Shown here: positions 43,170 to 54,032 of the stretch, piece after piece
Layout: each line of letters starts with the position of its first letter
How positions within the stretch are numbered: position 1 is the first letter of the stretch
DNA from: Nitzschia sp. pyKryTriq1
Taxonomy: Eukaryota; Bacillariophyta; Bacillariophyceae; Bacillariales; Bacillariaceae
Length of the DNA stretch: 64,000 bases
Assembly: GCA_956465555.1 (NCBI GenBank)
Contig: OY101121.1
Location: forward strand, 644,722 to 708,721
Reading direction: 5' to 3'
Notes under the pieces: generated by a model
What the model saw: only the letters and a program-made list of their open reading frames with translations
Told to the model about the DNA's origin: nothing
Database searches by the model: none
Translations under genes and position numbers: made by a program

Positions 43170-44930
43170 TTAGTGTACTTCTTCGTGGAAAAAGTCTTCC
43201 ATAACGATTTCTTCCTCTTGCTCATCTCTTGCCGCGACCACGTCTTTCCATTTATCGAGGTTATTACTAGTAGAAGCATCAGTGGCGTTTGTAGCGGCAA
43301 TGGCCGCTGCGGTCGCCACGGCTGCTGCAATGACGGGAGCCGTGTTTTCGTCTGGAGTGGGCGCAGCATCATGGTCGGTGGTGGTGGTGGTAGCAGCAGC
43401 AGCAGAAGCCAGTTCTTCTTCACCACCATCGGTCGGTATGTACTCCGGTGGCTCGTCCTGGGCCGCTGCTTCAATAGCTTTCGGATCGACTTCGACATCG
43501 AAGACAGACATATCTAAAAAAGAGCAAAATAATCAAACCCAGCAGAATGAGCAAACGTCAGAGAGAGAGAGAGCGAGACCTACGACTATCAAGTTGGCTG
43601 TGGGCTGCATTGTGTTATACTTACCCACGTTTGTCTTGTTCCTAGGATCAAGCGCCATCTCCACCAAAGCCGGATTTCGAATCAACTCTGTTCGATATTT
43701 CCGTTTGAGCTGTTTGCGAGATCGATTATCGAAGAAAGCTTCCATTGAACAAAAGTCTGTTCCCAACTGGCGAAGGGCCTCGAAAAAACGCCCGGTCTCC
43801 TTCACAGTCCAGTGCTGTGGGCCCTTGCGATTGACAAAACTATTGTAAGACGCACCCACAATGGCCAACTGTGCATCTTCCTCCACGACGTCTTGAAACT
43901 CTTCTTCTACTTCTTGCACAGTACGCCGTTGTCCCGGTACCACCAAACTAGACTCTTGCAACACAATTTCTCCGTCAACCACTTTCACTACTGGAGCTCC
44001 TGTAGCGTCCGGTGCATTTCGTTTGGAACCAACATTTCGGCTGTTGATATTGCTGCTATTATTGTTGTTGTTGTTGTTGTTGGCATTATTGCTACCGCCC
44101 TTCTGCTTGTTGGAACGAGTAGTCGAATGATGGAGAGTGTTTCCCGCTGGAGCCGTTTTGGGACCAGCTCCTTTCCGACGTCGCGGCTCCTTATTCCCCT
44201 TGAAGGCGCTACAAAAGCTAGTCAATCTCGCCCCCTCGGTATTTTCCGCTACCATTCGTTCAAGAATATCCCGATCTTGAGGAGGAGCAGCAGGCACCGA
44301 AAGAGCCGATGCATTGGCGACTACCAAGGCAGTAGATTTCCGAGAAGATGCCCTTGGAGTTGTTGTGCGAGAGGAGGAGGCACGAGGGGAAGCCTTATCC
44401 TCCGCCGCGCTGCTACTAGCCGTGGCTACAAGAGCACTGGAAGGAGCGGGTTCGGAAGCAGCTCGAGTGCTCCGCCGTTTGTTGGCCGTAGATTGTTCCA
44501 AATTTTTATTGCTTGGACCAGAAGTACTTCGAAGACCCGCAGAGATGCTTGTAGATTGTTTGCGTTTGCGAGTTGTTGATGCTTTGATGGGCGGCGCCTT
44601 GAGAGTTTCTTTCAGTGTTTCGACGGGTAAACTGGATTGGTGATTAACCTGATTTTCTTCAGTCGGTACTTTTTCTTCTGGCATTTCTTTTCCTGTGGAT
44701 TTGGAAATAATGAGCTCCTCATCGTCTCTCTGTGCTTGTGGTTCACTAGCCGGCGGTTCTTTCCGTTGGGATCCATGTGCTTTTTGCTTCGAAGACGACG
44801 GGGACTTGTTGGTACCAGTACTGCTGGATTTGGAAGATTTACCAACGGGTCGAAATCCAGGCCTTTTCTTCTTTGCCTTGTTGGCTCCTCCGCGAGGCAC
44901 CAAAGGTGCTACTGCCACTGGGTCAGGCAT
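43170..44930 (-). CDS. BDP1: TFIIIB subunit B-double-prime (BDP1-like)
   Basis: Two exons, 44930-43625 and 43513-43170; 549 residues. The diagnostic part is the extended SANT domain near residues 370-430: HWTVKETGRFFEALRQLGTD, FDNRSRKQLKRKY and NPALVEMAL. This pattern belongs to BDP1, which with TBP and BRF recruits RNA polymerase III to tRNA and 5S genes. The first 350 residues are low complexity: Lys, Ser, Thr and Pro rich, with an Asn run near residue 285. The second exon is acidic and Ala/Thr rich. The exon join gives VDMSVFDVEVDP, continuous with the family's region after SANT. Nuclear. Confidence 0.85.
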
Positions 44931-45611
44931 GATGACATAAATATAAATAATATTAGGTTGGTTGGTTGGGATTCAACTCGAATCATCATTCGTAAGAAGT
45001 TGGAAGTAACAGATAGCCCGTGGCCGGGGCAGAGCGTTGCTGATGCCGCGTTGGAAAAGGTTTTATGTTTTCTGTCATGGTTCTCGGTCGAAAGCGAGAG
45101 AGGCGATCGCTACCGGTACACGTACCGGTACGGTACCTGGTAGTTGTGTGGTGGCCGGCTGGCGGTGGTGCGGCGGGTCGGCGCGGATTTAGAGATTGTC
45201 AATTTCAAATGGGCCGGCTCAACAGCGTCAAGCGCGGCTTGCGTGTCAAGTCAATGCCTGGCCATCGTCAGACAATTTGTGCCCTTTGATCTGATTGGGC
45301 GATTGTCTGCGCAACGCATTTCGCGGAACAACATCATCACAGGATCATCACGAACACAAAAAACAAGAAAAGACATAGAAGATCATCGGATTGAAGCGAA
45401 GATCCACATGATGGAAGCTGCTGCTCATCTGCGCCCTGCAGAACTCTACTTGCACTGTAGTCTACTCCGTCGAGACCGACGATCTGGAGCCCATCAGCCT
45501 TGTTGCTTCTGCACACGGGTACTTACAATCCAAAAACAATTCCAGCTACCGGCAGGTAAGCTCGTTCCCAGGAATAGAGCCATCTGCTGAGCTATTCGTT
45601 TTGCTATCGTG
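44931..45611. other. Divergent intergenic region
   Basis: 681 bp between BDP1 and the Mg2+ transporter starts. GGTACACGTACCGGTACGGTACCTGG lies at about 45115-45140. An open frame at 45144-45590 has no domain and ends before the transporter start. Confidence 0.4.
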
Positions 45612-47025
45612 ATGATGAACTTCATGCCAAAATCATCATCCTCCAAGAAGCGCCACGAGAGAAGTACGCTCCTCACTCTGCTGGTACTGAGTCAATCATT
45701 CTCCGAAACGCGCAGCTGGGGTCCATTGAGATTGGCTTCTCGAGCTGCTCCTGCTGCTTCTTCGCCTCCAATATCTGCCTCGTCAATATCCAAAATCTAC
45801 GGAGAACGTCCGTTGTTTGTATTAAACAAAACAGAACGCCTAAGACATGCGCTGCGACGGGTGGTCCCATTTCGATCTTCCAATCTGGACGATACCGACG
45901 CCACCTTGCTAAAGTCTGAGAATTCAATATTAAGGGATACCATTCGACAGTTGGAGGAAGAAAATCAGCGCCTTAAAAAACGGGCTCAGCGAGTGGTGGG
46001 ATTGGAAAATTTCGAGGGAGAACGCTACTTTCGCGGTGAAATGGACAGCCCCAGCATGTTCGATTCTGGAGGAGGTATTACGCTGACTGGTGAAGAAATT
46101 GCTCAAGACGAATTATGGTGTGACGAACTGGACGGAGGTGAGTTGTTGTGTTTAGTACCTGCTGATAGGTAGTTATTCTCGTAGAAGAATCATCGCGATT
46201 TTGGATACAATCTCAATTTTCCACTCCTTGGTGCGTGTCACGGAAACCATGTTATACTGTAGACGAATGCCCCATCGAACCTTCAATATCATTTGGCGAA
46301 GCCCTGCGGGACCGCGCCTATTGGTTGGTAGGTCTACTAATGCTGCAGTCATTTTCTGGCATCATTCTCAGCCGTAATGAAGCCTTGCTAGCGGATCACC
46401 CTGTGATTATTTTCTTTCTCACAATGCTGGTGGGCGCAGGGGGGAATGCGGGAAATCAAGCAAGTGTTCGAGGTAAGTTCAAAAAGACACAGTGCCTCGA
46501 AAATCATCCAGTTATGAGAGCGTGAGCCAACCATCATCTATCTCTCCCAATTCCTTCAGTGATTCGTGGGCTGGCGTTAGGAACACTGAACGAAAGTACG
46601 CGAAATCAATTCTTGACCCGCGAATTCAAAATGGCAGCGGCTTTGTCGATGATATTAAGTGTGGCCGGATTTAGCCGCGCCATTTTTTTCAAGACAGGTT
46701 TCCCTGAAGCTGTGGCGGTCACATCTGCTTTGGCAATGATAGTATTCACTAGTATCTGTCTTGGGGCAGTCTTACCAATAATCCTGGAATGGATGGGTGT
46801 CGATCCAGCTCATTCGTCGACAACGATTCAAGGTAGGTCTCAAATCCTGGATCCGGCTCTGAAATAATACTGTATGTGACCGATCTCGTGGATTCTTCTC
46901 ACATCTCTTCGAACGCTATAGTAATTATGGATATTCTAGGTGTGATCCTCGCCGTTACGGTATCGAGAAGTATCCTCGACGGTCCGCTTGGTGCTTTTCT
47001 CATTTCAAAGCTAGGCGGCGCATGA
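45612..47025 (+). CDS. MgtE/SLC41-type Mg2+ transporter domain protein
   Basis: Four exons: 45612-46137, 46263-46472, 46560-46832, 46922-47025; 370 residues. Each join keeps frame (DGD, VRV, QGV). About 175 N-terminal residues include a basic, Ser-rich presequence and a short coiled coil (ENSILRDTIRQLEEENQRLKK). The rest is one MgtE membrane domain of five predicted helices with the signature GAGGNAGNQASVRVIRGLALG, and ends AVTVSRSILDGPLGAFL. Bacterial MgtE adds N and CBS domains; they are missing here, as in SLC41-like eukaryotic proteins, but SLC41 has two such membrane domains and this has one. Likely works as a dimer. An organelle location is possible. Confidence 0.88.
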
Positions 47026-47248
47026 GCCATGAGCAACAACGACTACTACTAGTTGCAGCATGTGGATATAGTAATCTACTTTCAAATCAACACGCTAGCA
47101 TGTAATCGAGATGATCTTGACTAAAAAATTAGGCTAGCAGTACAAGGTTATCTTGGTACAACCAGTGATGGTGGATAGCACCAGTATTATTATTGTTTTA
47201 GAGAGAGATGGCGTGCGCCGAACATAAGAAATCGAATCCAGCACATAT

Positions 47249-48118
47249 TTAGTGGAAAGGTCCGGTCAGGACACTGGTGGCAGCGCTTCGATCACTACTG
47301 ACTCGCCTAGGCGCTTCAACATAGACTTGCGTTTTCGGAATATTAGGTTTTCGTGTCCAAGGCAATTTTCTCAAGCGGGAAATTAGAGAGGAATCCAATG
47401 ATGCATCTTCATCGATTTCAGTTAACAGGACGTGATTGTCCACCCAAGATGACTCCCTTCTTTTCTCGAAACTAATTGTGGAAGGAAATTCTGGCAAAAG
47501 TTCGACCGGCAGAACGACGGGCCTTTCTGGTAGCTCTGTTTCCTTTTCTTCTTCTAACGTTGATGGTCGTCGAGGTTCACTACGTGTATCCTCTTCAATT
47601 TTGCTACAACCACCACACAGGTACCCACCGGAGAACATGTCAATCAAAGTGCAGGGTTCGCCAGAGTCGACATGGTCCGATTCTTCTTCCTTCATTTCTC
47701 CCTCTTTTAGAAAATTGGCTGGCCTATCATCCCTCGGCCGGGCAGGGGTTGTTCTTTTCGGTGGTGCTCCACTCATGTCTTTCCTACGACTTTGTCCCGG
47801 GTTCGTCGCCTTCGTCCTTCTTTCCCCCTTATCCAACGACTCTCTCACAAATTGATTTCCAATATTGAACAATCTGTCCACATACATGCGTTGGTCCTGA
47901 GAAGTATCGCGTCGGGGATGAAGCACGACTAATTCCTCGGCCAAGATATGCTTATTTGCCGAGGGGATACCTCTTTGTCGCCCATTCGCTAGAATTGGTT
48001 GCTGAGCATTCGACTTTGCCTTTATCACGACGACTTCCGCAACAGGGAGAGATGGTTCGCTCTTGACATTATTATTTTTCTTTGCACGTGTGCTCTTCAA
48101 TCGACCGATGAAACCCAT
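47249..48118 (-). CDS. Unknown protein with possible N-myristoylation site
   Basis: 289 residues from the ATG at 48118. Not recognised. It starts MGFIGRLKS: Gly at position 2 with basic residues after it fits N-myristoylation. The rest is hydrophilic, rich in Arg, Lys, Glu, Ser and Pro, and probably disordered. There is one Cys pair motif (YLCGGCSK) and short hydrophobic patches such as RMYVDRLFNIGNQFV. Codon use is ordinary. Because the frame is 289 codons long and lies between two well-supported genes with normal spacing, I think it is real. Confidence 0.55.
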   Translation of the reverse strand: MGFIGRLKSTRAKKNNNVKSEPSLPVAEVVVIKAKSNAQQPILANGRQRGIPSANKHILAEELVVLHPRRDTSQDQRMYVDRLFNIGNQFVRESLDKGERRTKATNPGQSRRKDMSGAPPKRTTPARPRDDRPANFLKEGEMKEEESDHVDSGEPCTLIDMFSGGYLCGGCSKIEEDTRSEPRRPSTLEEEKETELPERPVVLPVELLPEFPSTISFEKRRESSWVDNHVLLTEIDEDASLDSSLISRLRKLPWTRKPNIPKTQVYVEAPRRVSSDRSAATSVLTGPFH

Positions 48119-49173
48119 TGCGACCTTTGAATACAACAGCTATATTGAAAAGGCTGCTAGCCACTATGAGCTTTCGCTAGCTCTAGAATATACTGTAGTA
48201 GCTCGAGGATTTTTGTTACAGTCAGTATCGCGTCTCTGTACAGGTACCAGTACTGTAAACCAATGCAGATCGGAATATTGAGATCCGAGGGCCAAAATTT
48301 GGCGGATGACCGAAACGGCGCCACAAATTGTGGAGTGTAATTATTGTTGATAGCCGGCTGGTGTGTGGCATACGCAACCACATGTGACCGTCCCTTAAAT
48401 AAGGGATAACGCTTGTCGGTTCAGACTTCCAAAATTAGGCCAGATCTCAAAATACGGCCCAAATCTTTATCGGTTATTTGGAGCGAAATTTTCTCGTTTT
48501 TCCGTTGTCTTGTTGTCTGTTGAAGGAATAATTATGACTTCCACCCGCACCACCTCAACCCCGTGGCATGTCTCCTGGCGGTGGGTCGTACGGGTCTTGG
48601 GAGAAGCTGCTGCTCTCTGCTGGTACGTGTAGACTAGCTTTCAAACAAAGTGGAAATGTTGATTGGTAGGCAATCAGACAGAGTGCTGCCCTTCTATACT
48701 AGAGTATTTCAGCCTTCTAACTTACTAGAGGGACAAATGCCGTGGTTCTTGTGCTCTTCACCAACAATGATGGTCTACTATTCCGATGGAAATAGCTACT
48801 AGCCACAAAATCTAAAATATGAATACACTATGATAGGGGGGTCTGCTCTACCGGTAGCTACTCTACAGACTCTCTCCAGCAGAAAATGATAGTTGAGTAG
48901 TACTTAGTCTAGCAGAGCACCGCGCGCAGCCCGCAAAAAAAATTATGATACTGTCGACTGACAGAACATTCTCCTAACTTTTTTGAGACGTGGATACCCA
49001 ACCTTGCCCACCACCCACCACCATTCATCATCGCTTCTCGCTTCACGTATTTTTAGGTCCCTGCTGCCTGATGCTGATGCCAACAATTCTTTTTACACCG
49101 TCAAGATAGAAGTTGTTGCTGCTCTCAAAACAAACACAACAGGCAGGTTGTTCACAAAGATCCATCCCAAAAC
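48119..49173. repeat. Intergenic region
   Basis: 1055 bp. It holds GGCCAAAATTTGGCGG and GGCCCAAATC motifs (about 48291-48306 and 48463), recalling 4240-4320, a TACAGGTACCAGTACTG unit near 48239 and CTACCGGTAGCTACTC near 48849. Upstream of PDCD2 it also holds a Lys-rich simple patch. No gene seen. Confidence 0.4.
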
Positions 49174-50475
49174 ATGTGGAACGGCAACGACGTGAATGAA
49201 TACGGGGAAGCTGTCCAGCTTTACGTGCCCGCAAAAGGCCCAGCGCGCCGAACCAACACGGATGCCGTAGACTCTCACATTGGAGGCAGCGCACATGGGC
49301 GGGAATCTCCGGTATGCGGTGTGTGCCAGGATTCCATGCAATTACTGGTCCAACTGCGATTGCCCAACACGCCAACACTCGAGGGGTCCAAGGTTGACAG
49401 GATGCTCTACGTCTTTACATGCGCGCGGCAAGGCTGCTTTGAGAAAATTCAATTCGTCGATGGGTTTGCATCGTCAGGATACCAAGGCGTCATGTCCTGT
49501 CAGACGGTGGAAACGCCAGTGGCCGTTGTCCACAAACCAGCAGTGCCTGTTGCACCTACAAAGTCGTCATGGTACGCTGAGGATGGCGACGAGGAGGATG
49601 ACAACGATTGGGGAGTCTCCGGAGATGACGACAACGATGGGGCCCCTGGTCTCGAGGAAGCCATGTCCGCCATGGAGCAAAACTTGAAGGATGGTGCACG
49701 TCCGAAACAATCCAAGAAGCCTGAAGCAAAGATACAAGCCACTCAAAAATCTTTCGAGACCCAATCGTCTGCCAAGAATTCGTTTCCCTGTTTCTTATTG
49801 ACAAAACAGCTGGAGCCTACTGCTCCGAACCAAGGGGTGGAAGAAGACGACGTTGGCTTGTCGGCCAGCGATGACAAAATTCGAAACATGCTTGCCAGAT
49901 ACATGGCAGAGGAGGAGGACGAAGATATATTAGCTGCTTTAAAGGGTACTGATACCGGAGGAGGAATTGGAGAGGAGGATGAACGACTCTCTGAAGAAGA
50001 ACGGCTTTTGCTTGGTTTTCAAGATAGATTGAGGCGAGTCCCCAGACAAGTCGTTCGATACGCAAAAGGAGGTTCTCCGTTGTGGTCTATCCCTAGTATC
50101 AAGAAAGAAGAGCAACTTTGGAAGTGGCCGATTTGCACTGCATGCGGTACAAAATGTGATTTCGAAATGCAGCTGCTTCCGTCCCTTTTGCATATTTTGC
50201 AGGTCGACCAATTCTCCCCAGCGGGAAGTGTAGCACAGGAAGGCGGCACTGGAATCGGAGATCTACTATCAAAGGGGATGAACTGGGGCTCAGTTGCCGT
50301 TTACACTTGCCCAAACGCTTCCTGCAACTCACACGAAGGGTCCCTTGTGATTCAAGCCAGTGTCGACGAAAACCCTGAACAAGCACCAGGGGACCAGAAC
50401 AGAGACTTCACTCCGACAATGGCTGTGGTGGAGGATATGGATGACGATGCTGATTTCGAGCCATACGTAAATTAG
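49174..50475 (+). CDS. PDCD2: PDCD2/TSR4-like ribosome biogenesis protein
   Basis: 433 residues, single exon. The N-terminal part has Cys pairs for a TYPP/zinc-binding fold (CGVCQDSM, CARQGCFEK). A long acidic middle region follows. The C-terminal PDCD2_C domain is clear: PRQVVRYAKGGSPLW, CTACGTKCDFEMQLLPSLL and WGSVAVYTCPNASC. In yeast and animals the family binds the ribosomal protein uS5 as it is made and hands it to 40S assembly. Length is larger than yeast Tsr4 mainly through the acidic insert. Cytosolic. Convergent with the GNAT-LysM-HMG gene (97 bp between stops). Confidence 0.9.
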   Translation: MWNGNDVNEYGEAVQLYVPAKGPARRTNTDAVDSHIGGSAHGRESPVCGVCQDSMQLLVQLRLPNTPTLEGSKVDRMLYVFTCARQGCFEKIQFVDGFASSGYQGVMSCQTVETPVAVVHKPAVPVAPTKSSWYAEDGDEEDDNDWGVSGDDDNDGAPGLEEAMSAMEQNLKDGARPKQSKKPEAKIQATQKSFETQSSAKNSFPCFLLTKQLEPTAPNQGVEEDDVGLSASDDKIRNMLARYMAEEEDEDILAALKGTDTGGGIGEEDERLSEEERLLLGFQDRLRRVPRQVVRYAKGGSPLWSIPSIKKEEQLWKWPICTACGTKCDFEMQLLPSLLHILQVDQFSPAGSVAQEGGTGIGDLLSKGMNWGSVAVYTCPNASCNSHEGSLVIQASVDENPEQAPGDQNRDFTPTMAVVEDMDDDADFEPYVN

Positions 50476-50572
50476 AGTCTATAATAGTACCGCATAGTGG
50501 GCTGAATCAAGTGTTTCTATTATCTAGAGTATCCCCTTCTTTAAAATTAGGGGCCTATCGATGATTCTCGCT

Positions 50573-53089
50573 TTAGAGTTGCAAAGCACAGCGTCTTGCC
50601 CCTGCATTGTTGAGTCGTCGAGCCTTTCGTGCCGGTGCCATGTCATCGTTCTCATTCTGCTTGGGGGTCCAACGTGGAGAAACTCGTGGCGGAGGGCTTC
50701 GATTCCTTTTGGTGGGACTGAAACGATGAGGGCGTCGACTTGGTGAAATCGTTCGTTGTCCCGATCTCGCGAGAGGCGACTGAATTGTATTATGGAGGCT
50801 GTCAATCGACCCTGGTTTTACTACGGTGAGCATACCGCCCAGTGGTTTGATGGCAGTTCGCGCACGCATAGGCTGTTTTCGAATAATACGACGAGGTTGA
50901 GACGGAACATCACCCACTCCCGCCGGCGCACCATCAAGAACATCCCATTCCTCCTTGTCAGCGTCGGCTGTTTTCTTGATAGCTTTCGATCGCACCGGGA
51001 TGCAGTACATGGAGCTCGTATCTAATTCCTTCCCCAGTTTTTCGTCCACTAGCCGCCATCTGGGTCTTCCATTGGAGGTTTTGCGTTCTGGTCCAAATAC
51101 TCCATCTTGAACCATTGGAGCTAGATGGCACCATTTTAAATCTGGAATGTAGGTTAGCACAAACCTGCAAAAAAGAAAACAGAAAATCAATGTAGATGAG
51201 CAACAGTGCAGCGAGCAACTGATTGTGAAACATGTGACGTAAACTTACCAGTACGAGTATTCCTGTCCTTCGGGTGCGTCGTCTCGTAGCTTGACTACCT
51301 TGTTGAACAAACTTGCTTCCTTCTCAAAAATTACCACCGGTTGTCGGGTCGAGCATTCACTTTCCCACATCTTGTACTCGATTAGATGTTGCTCGTACGC
51401 CCTATCGTAGTGTTTGCGGGCCTCCATCGCCACCATGTTGTATCGATCTTTCTTGGCTTGCGGAAGCTTGTTCCATCGCTCAGCCAGTTCCTTTGCATTT
51501 GCTTTTGTTGTGGCTTGTAACTCTGGATACAGATCACGCAAATGATTTTTAAAAATGTCGACCGCCTTCAATGATTCTGCCGGAGGTTTCGGAGCGTCAG
51601 GATGCTGAATAATAGTCTTTTGAGGTTCGGGTGCTGGTAGAAGCAACTTGGGTGGCGAATACTGCTTGATTGGCACTGCAAGGGAGTTTCGGACCTCCCT
51701 TGGACAACGAGCCGTCTTCCGCTCTAGCTTGTACACCATCACGTAACTAGGTTCTCCACCTTCGACGGACGAGTCGTCTGGAAAGCTCCAGTGGCAGTAC
51801 GGCTCGCAGACATCGTCGTGGTGGTCCAAGTTGGATACTTTGATTCGAGTGCCAGCCTTGAGTCTGGACGTTGCTTGGAGTTCTGGCAAACGATTCCGGT
51901 TGGCCTCTACAAGTTTCATGCAAGGCAGAGAGAAATTCTTGGCGATCTTCCGAGGAGTGTCATTCTCCTTGGCAACGAACCACTTGGTTGGAGACTTATT
52001 CTTAGATTCTTGAGGAGATGCTTTCAAAGGAATATGCAATATAGTTCCCTTCATGAGTCTCGAGCTTGGACAAATCTCTTTGTAAATGTCCTTGTTCAAA
52101 AAGATAATGTCCCACACATTGACGTCATTCACCTTCGCAATATACGTCGGGGTTTCTCCTGGCCGCTGAACCTCATAGGTTGTCAGCGGACTTGAGACAA
52201 TGTCAAACGGAAGAGCTAGAACTTCCGGCTTTTCTGGGGAAGAAGGCGGCAGGGGTTCTGCCGAAGCAGCGCTTTCTTCCGATGTAGTGCTGACTGGACT
52301 CTCCGATCGTCCAGGCTGCGACGACGAGTCATCCTGCTTCGGAGGCGGTTGAACAGTGACAGCCCCTACTCGAACGAATCCCAGTGATTCGTAAAAGGGG
52401 ATAGAGTTGTCCGTGGCCTGCAAGGCGACGTAGTCATAGTTGGCACTTCCCGATGCCTTTTGAAATTCGAGCTGCTCAATTGCAAGCTGCACGAGCTTGC
52501 GGCCACACCCCAGAGCTCCAAGCAGGGAAATTTCGGCGATTCGCGGCCACACGATTCCTTCGTTGTAGGGATCTCCGAGTCGCACGGTTTCCTGGAGCTC
52601 TCGGGCCAAGCTGCCGTCTCGATCAACTCTTCGTTCCTTCTTCGGCCGATGTCGCACGGTTTCTTCGTCCTCCGAGTCCGAGTCGTCGTAGTAGAAAGCC
52701 AGCTCGTGCAAGGAGTCCCACCGGAATGTTTTTTGCCAGTTCGTAAAGGTAGTGAGGGTGATGAACCCCTGAAGCATGCCTTCCTTCGAACGCACAATGT
52801 ACCCAAAGGCAGGGTCGTCTACATCCAGGCGGTCCGCAATATATTCGAGACTCAAGGGCTTGGAAGGGCACCGATCCGCAGAACTTCGACGCATTGCTTC
52901 TGTACACAGTAGCACCATCTCAGCCATGGTCTCCTTGAATTGATCCCGGTCCTTAATCTCCTCCAACACACTTCCCTCCATGTCCTTGGCGCATTTCGGA
53001 ACATCCTTCATCAAATAGCTGGGTGGCCGCAGCGGCTCTTGAGGCCGCCGATGAGCGTTCCATCCTGGAACAGGGGCGTTTCCATCCAT
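50573..53089 (-). CDS. GNAT acetyltransferase-LysM-LysM-HMG-box fusion protein
   Basis: Two exons, 53089-51249 and 51164-50573; 810 residues. Order: a GNAT-like domain (about 60-245) with the acetyl-CoA loop LLGALGCGRKL and DNSIPFYESLGFVRVG; a Ser-rich linker; two LysM-like repeats (about 315-355, TYIAKVNDVNVWDIIFLN, and 370-420, WFVAKENDTPRKIAKNF); an HMG box (about 507-575, IFKNHLRDLYPEL, AERWNKLPQAKKDRY); then a region spanning the intron, SYWFVLTYIPDLKWCHLAPM to GRPRWRLVDEK, that looks like a folded domain I cannot name. The tail is basic and Ser/Pro rich. No signal peptide. HMG box plus acetyltransferase points to chromatin. LysM usually binds GlcNAc polymers outside cells, so its use here is odd. 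Confidence 0.85.
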
Positions 53090-54032
53090 TGATTCTTGTT
53101 TTTTCTTGACTCGCTGTTGATGCTTGTAGATTATAGATGTTGACAAGAGACAGCAAAGGTTGTTGTCAAGAGTGAGAGTGCATTGATGAGAGAGAACAAG
53201 CGAGCGATGCGATGGATGGGTTTGGAGAGGAACGTTTTTCTACGGGTTTATCGCGTGGTTTTCACTGGTGCTCGTTCTTTGGCGACATCGCCGCCACACA
53301 TGATTGGTAGAAAATGCACGTAAATGGTACTGTACATAGTACTGCGTCTTCTTTGCGGTGATCTGCGCACGAACAGGGTTGGGCCGGCTCTCCAATCTGG
53401 GCGCGCGCTGGCATGGCCAGGAGACTGGACCAATCACATGCACTCGAACTAGTCCACCTCCCTCCATTGGGGCGGGCCGGCGCGCATCCGCCTCCTCGCG
53501 CCATTTTTTCGAATTCAATAATCGATCTCCAATGCGGCGGGAATAATACCGGTTCATACCAGTACAAACGGTAGGCCAGTTCGAGATGTACCTTTGCCGA
53601 CTCTCTACTCTCTCTACTACAGTACCGCTACCTAGTAGTAGGGAGAGACTATACCAGGTACAGTACTCTTACTGGTACCACAGTGGTACAGTTATCAGTT
53701 CTGTGTACAGTACCAGGTACTTCAGCTCCACCGGCAGCTCTCTACCCGGTAGTAGATTAGCCTTGCAAGTACCTGTTACTTCCTCTCTACTAGAGAGAGA
53801 GAGAGAGCGCAAGGAAGCTCTAGAGAGAGCTAGACCAAGAGAGTAGAGTGCAGAGAGAATACCTTACAATGAGTATGTCTGCTCTCTATTGGGAACTCTT
53901 TGGTTCGCGATAATGGTGTGTTGTGAACAAACTTACATTTCTAGGGAGTACTCCTACTTTTGTTAAATGTTCAAGAATGGGACATACTGGAGTCGGCGAT
54001 CCCCTGCTCGTTGCTGAACACTCATGTACTAA
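53090..54032. repeat. Spacer with GTAC and CTCT repeats
   Basis: 943 bp. About 53595-53850 is a dense mixture of CTCTACT, GGTAC, ACCGGTAG and a (GA)n tract near 53790-53808. Weak open frames on the minus strand (53240-53567) have no domain. Confidence 0.55.

Noticed and set aside
45144-45590. 148-residue plus-strand frame before the Mg2+ transporter
   Set aside because: No domain, begins in GTACCGGTAC repeats and cannot be spliced in frame to the transporter with a clear donor.
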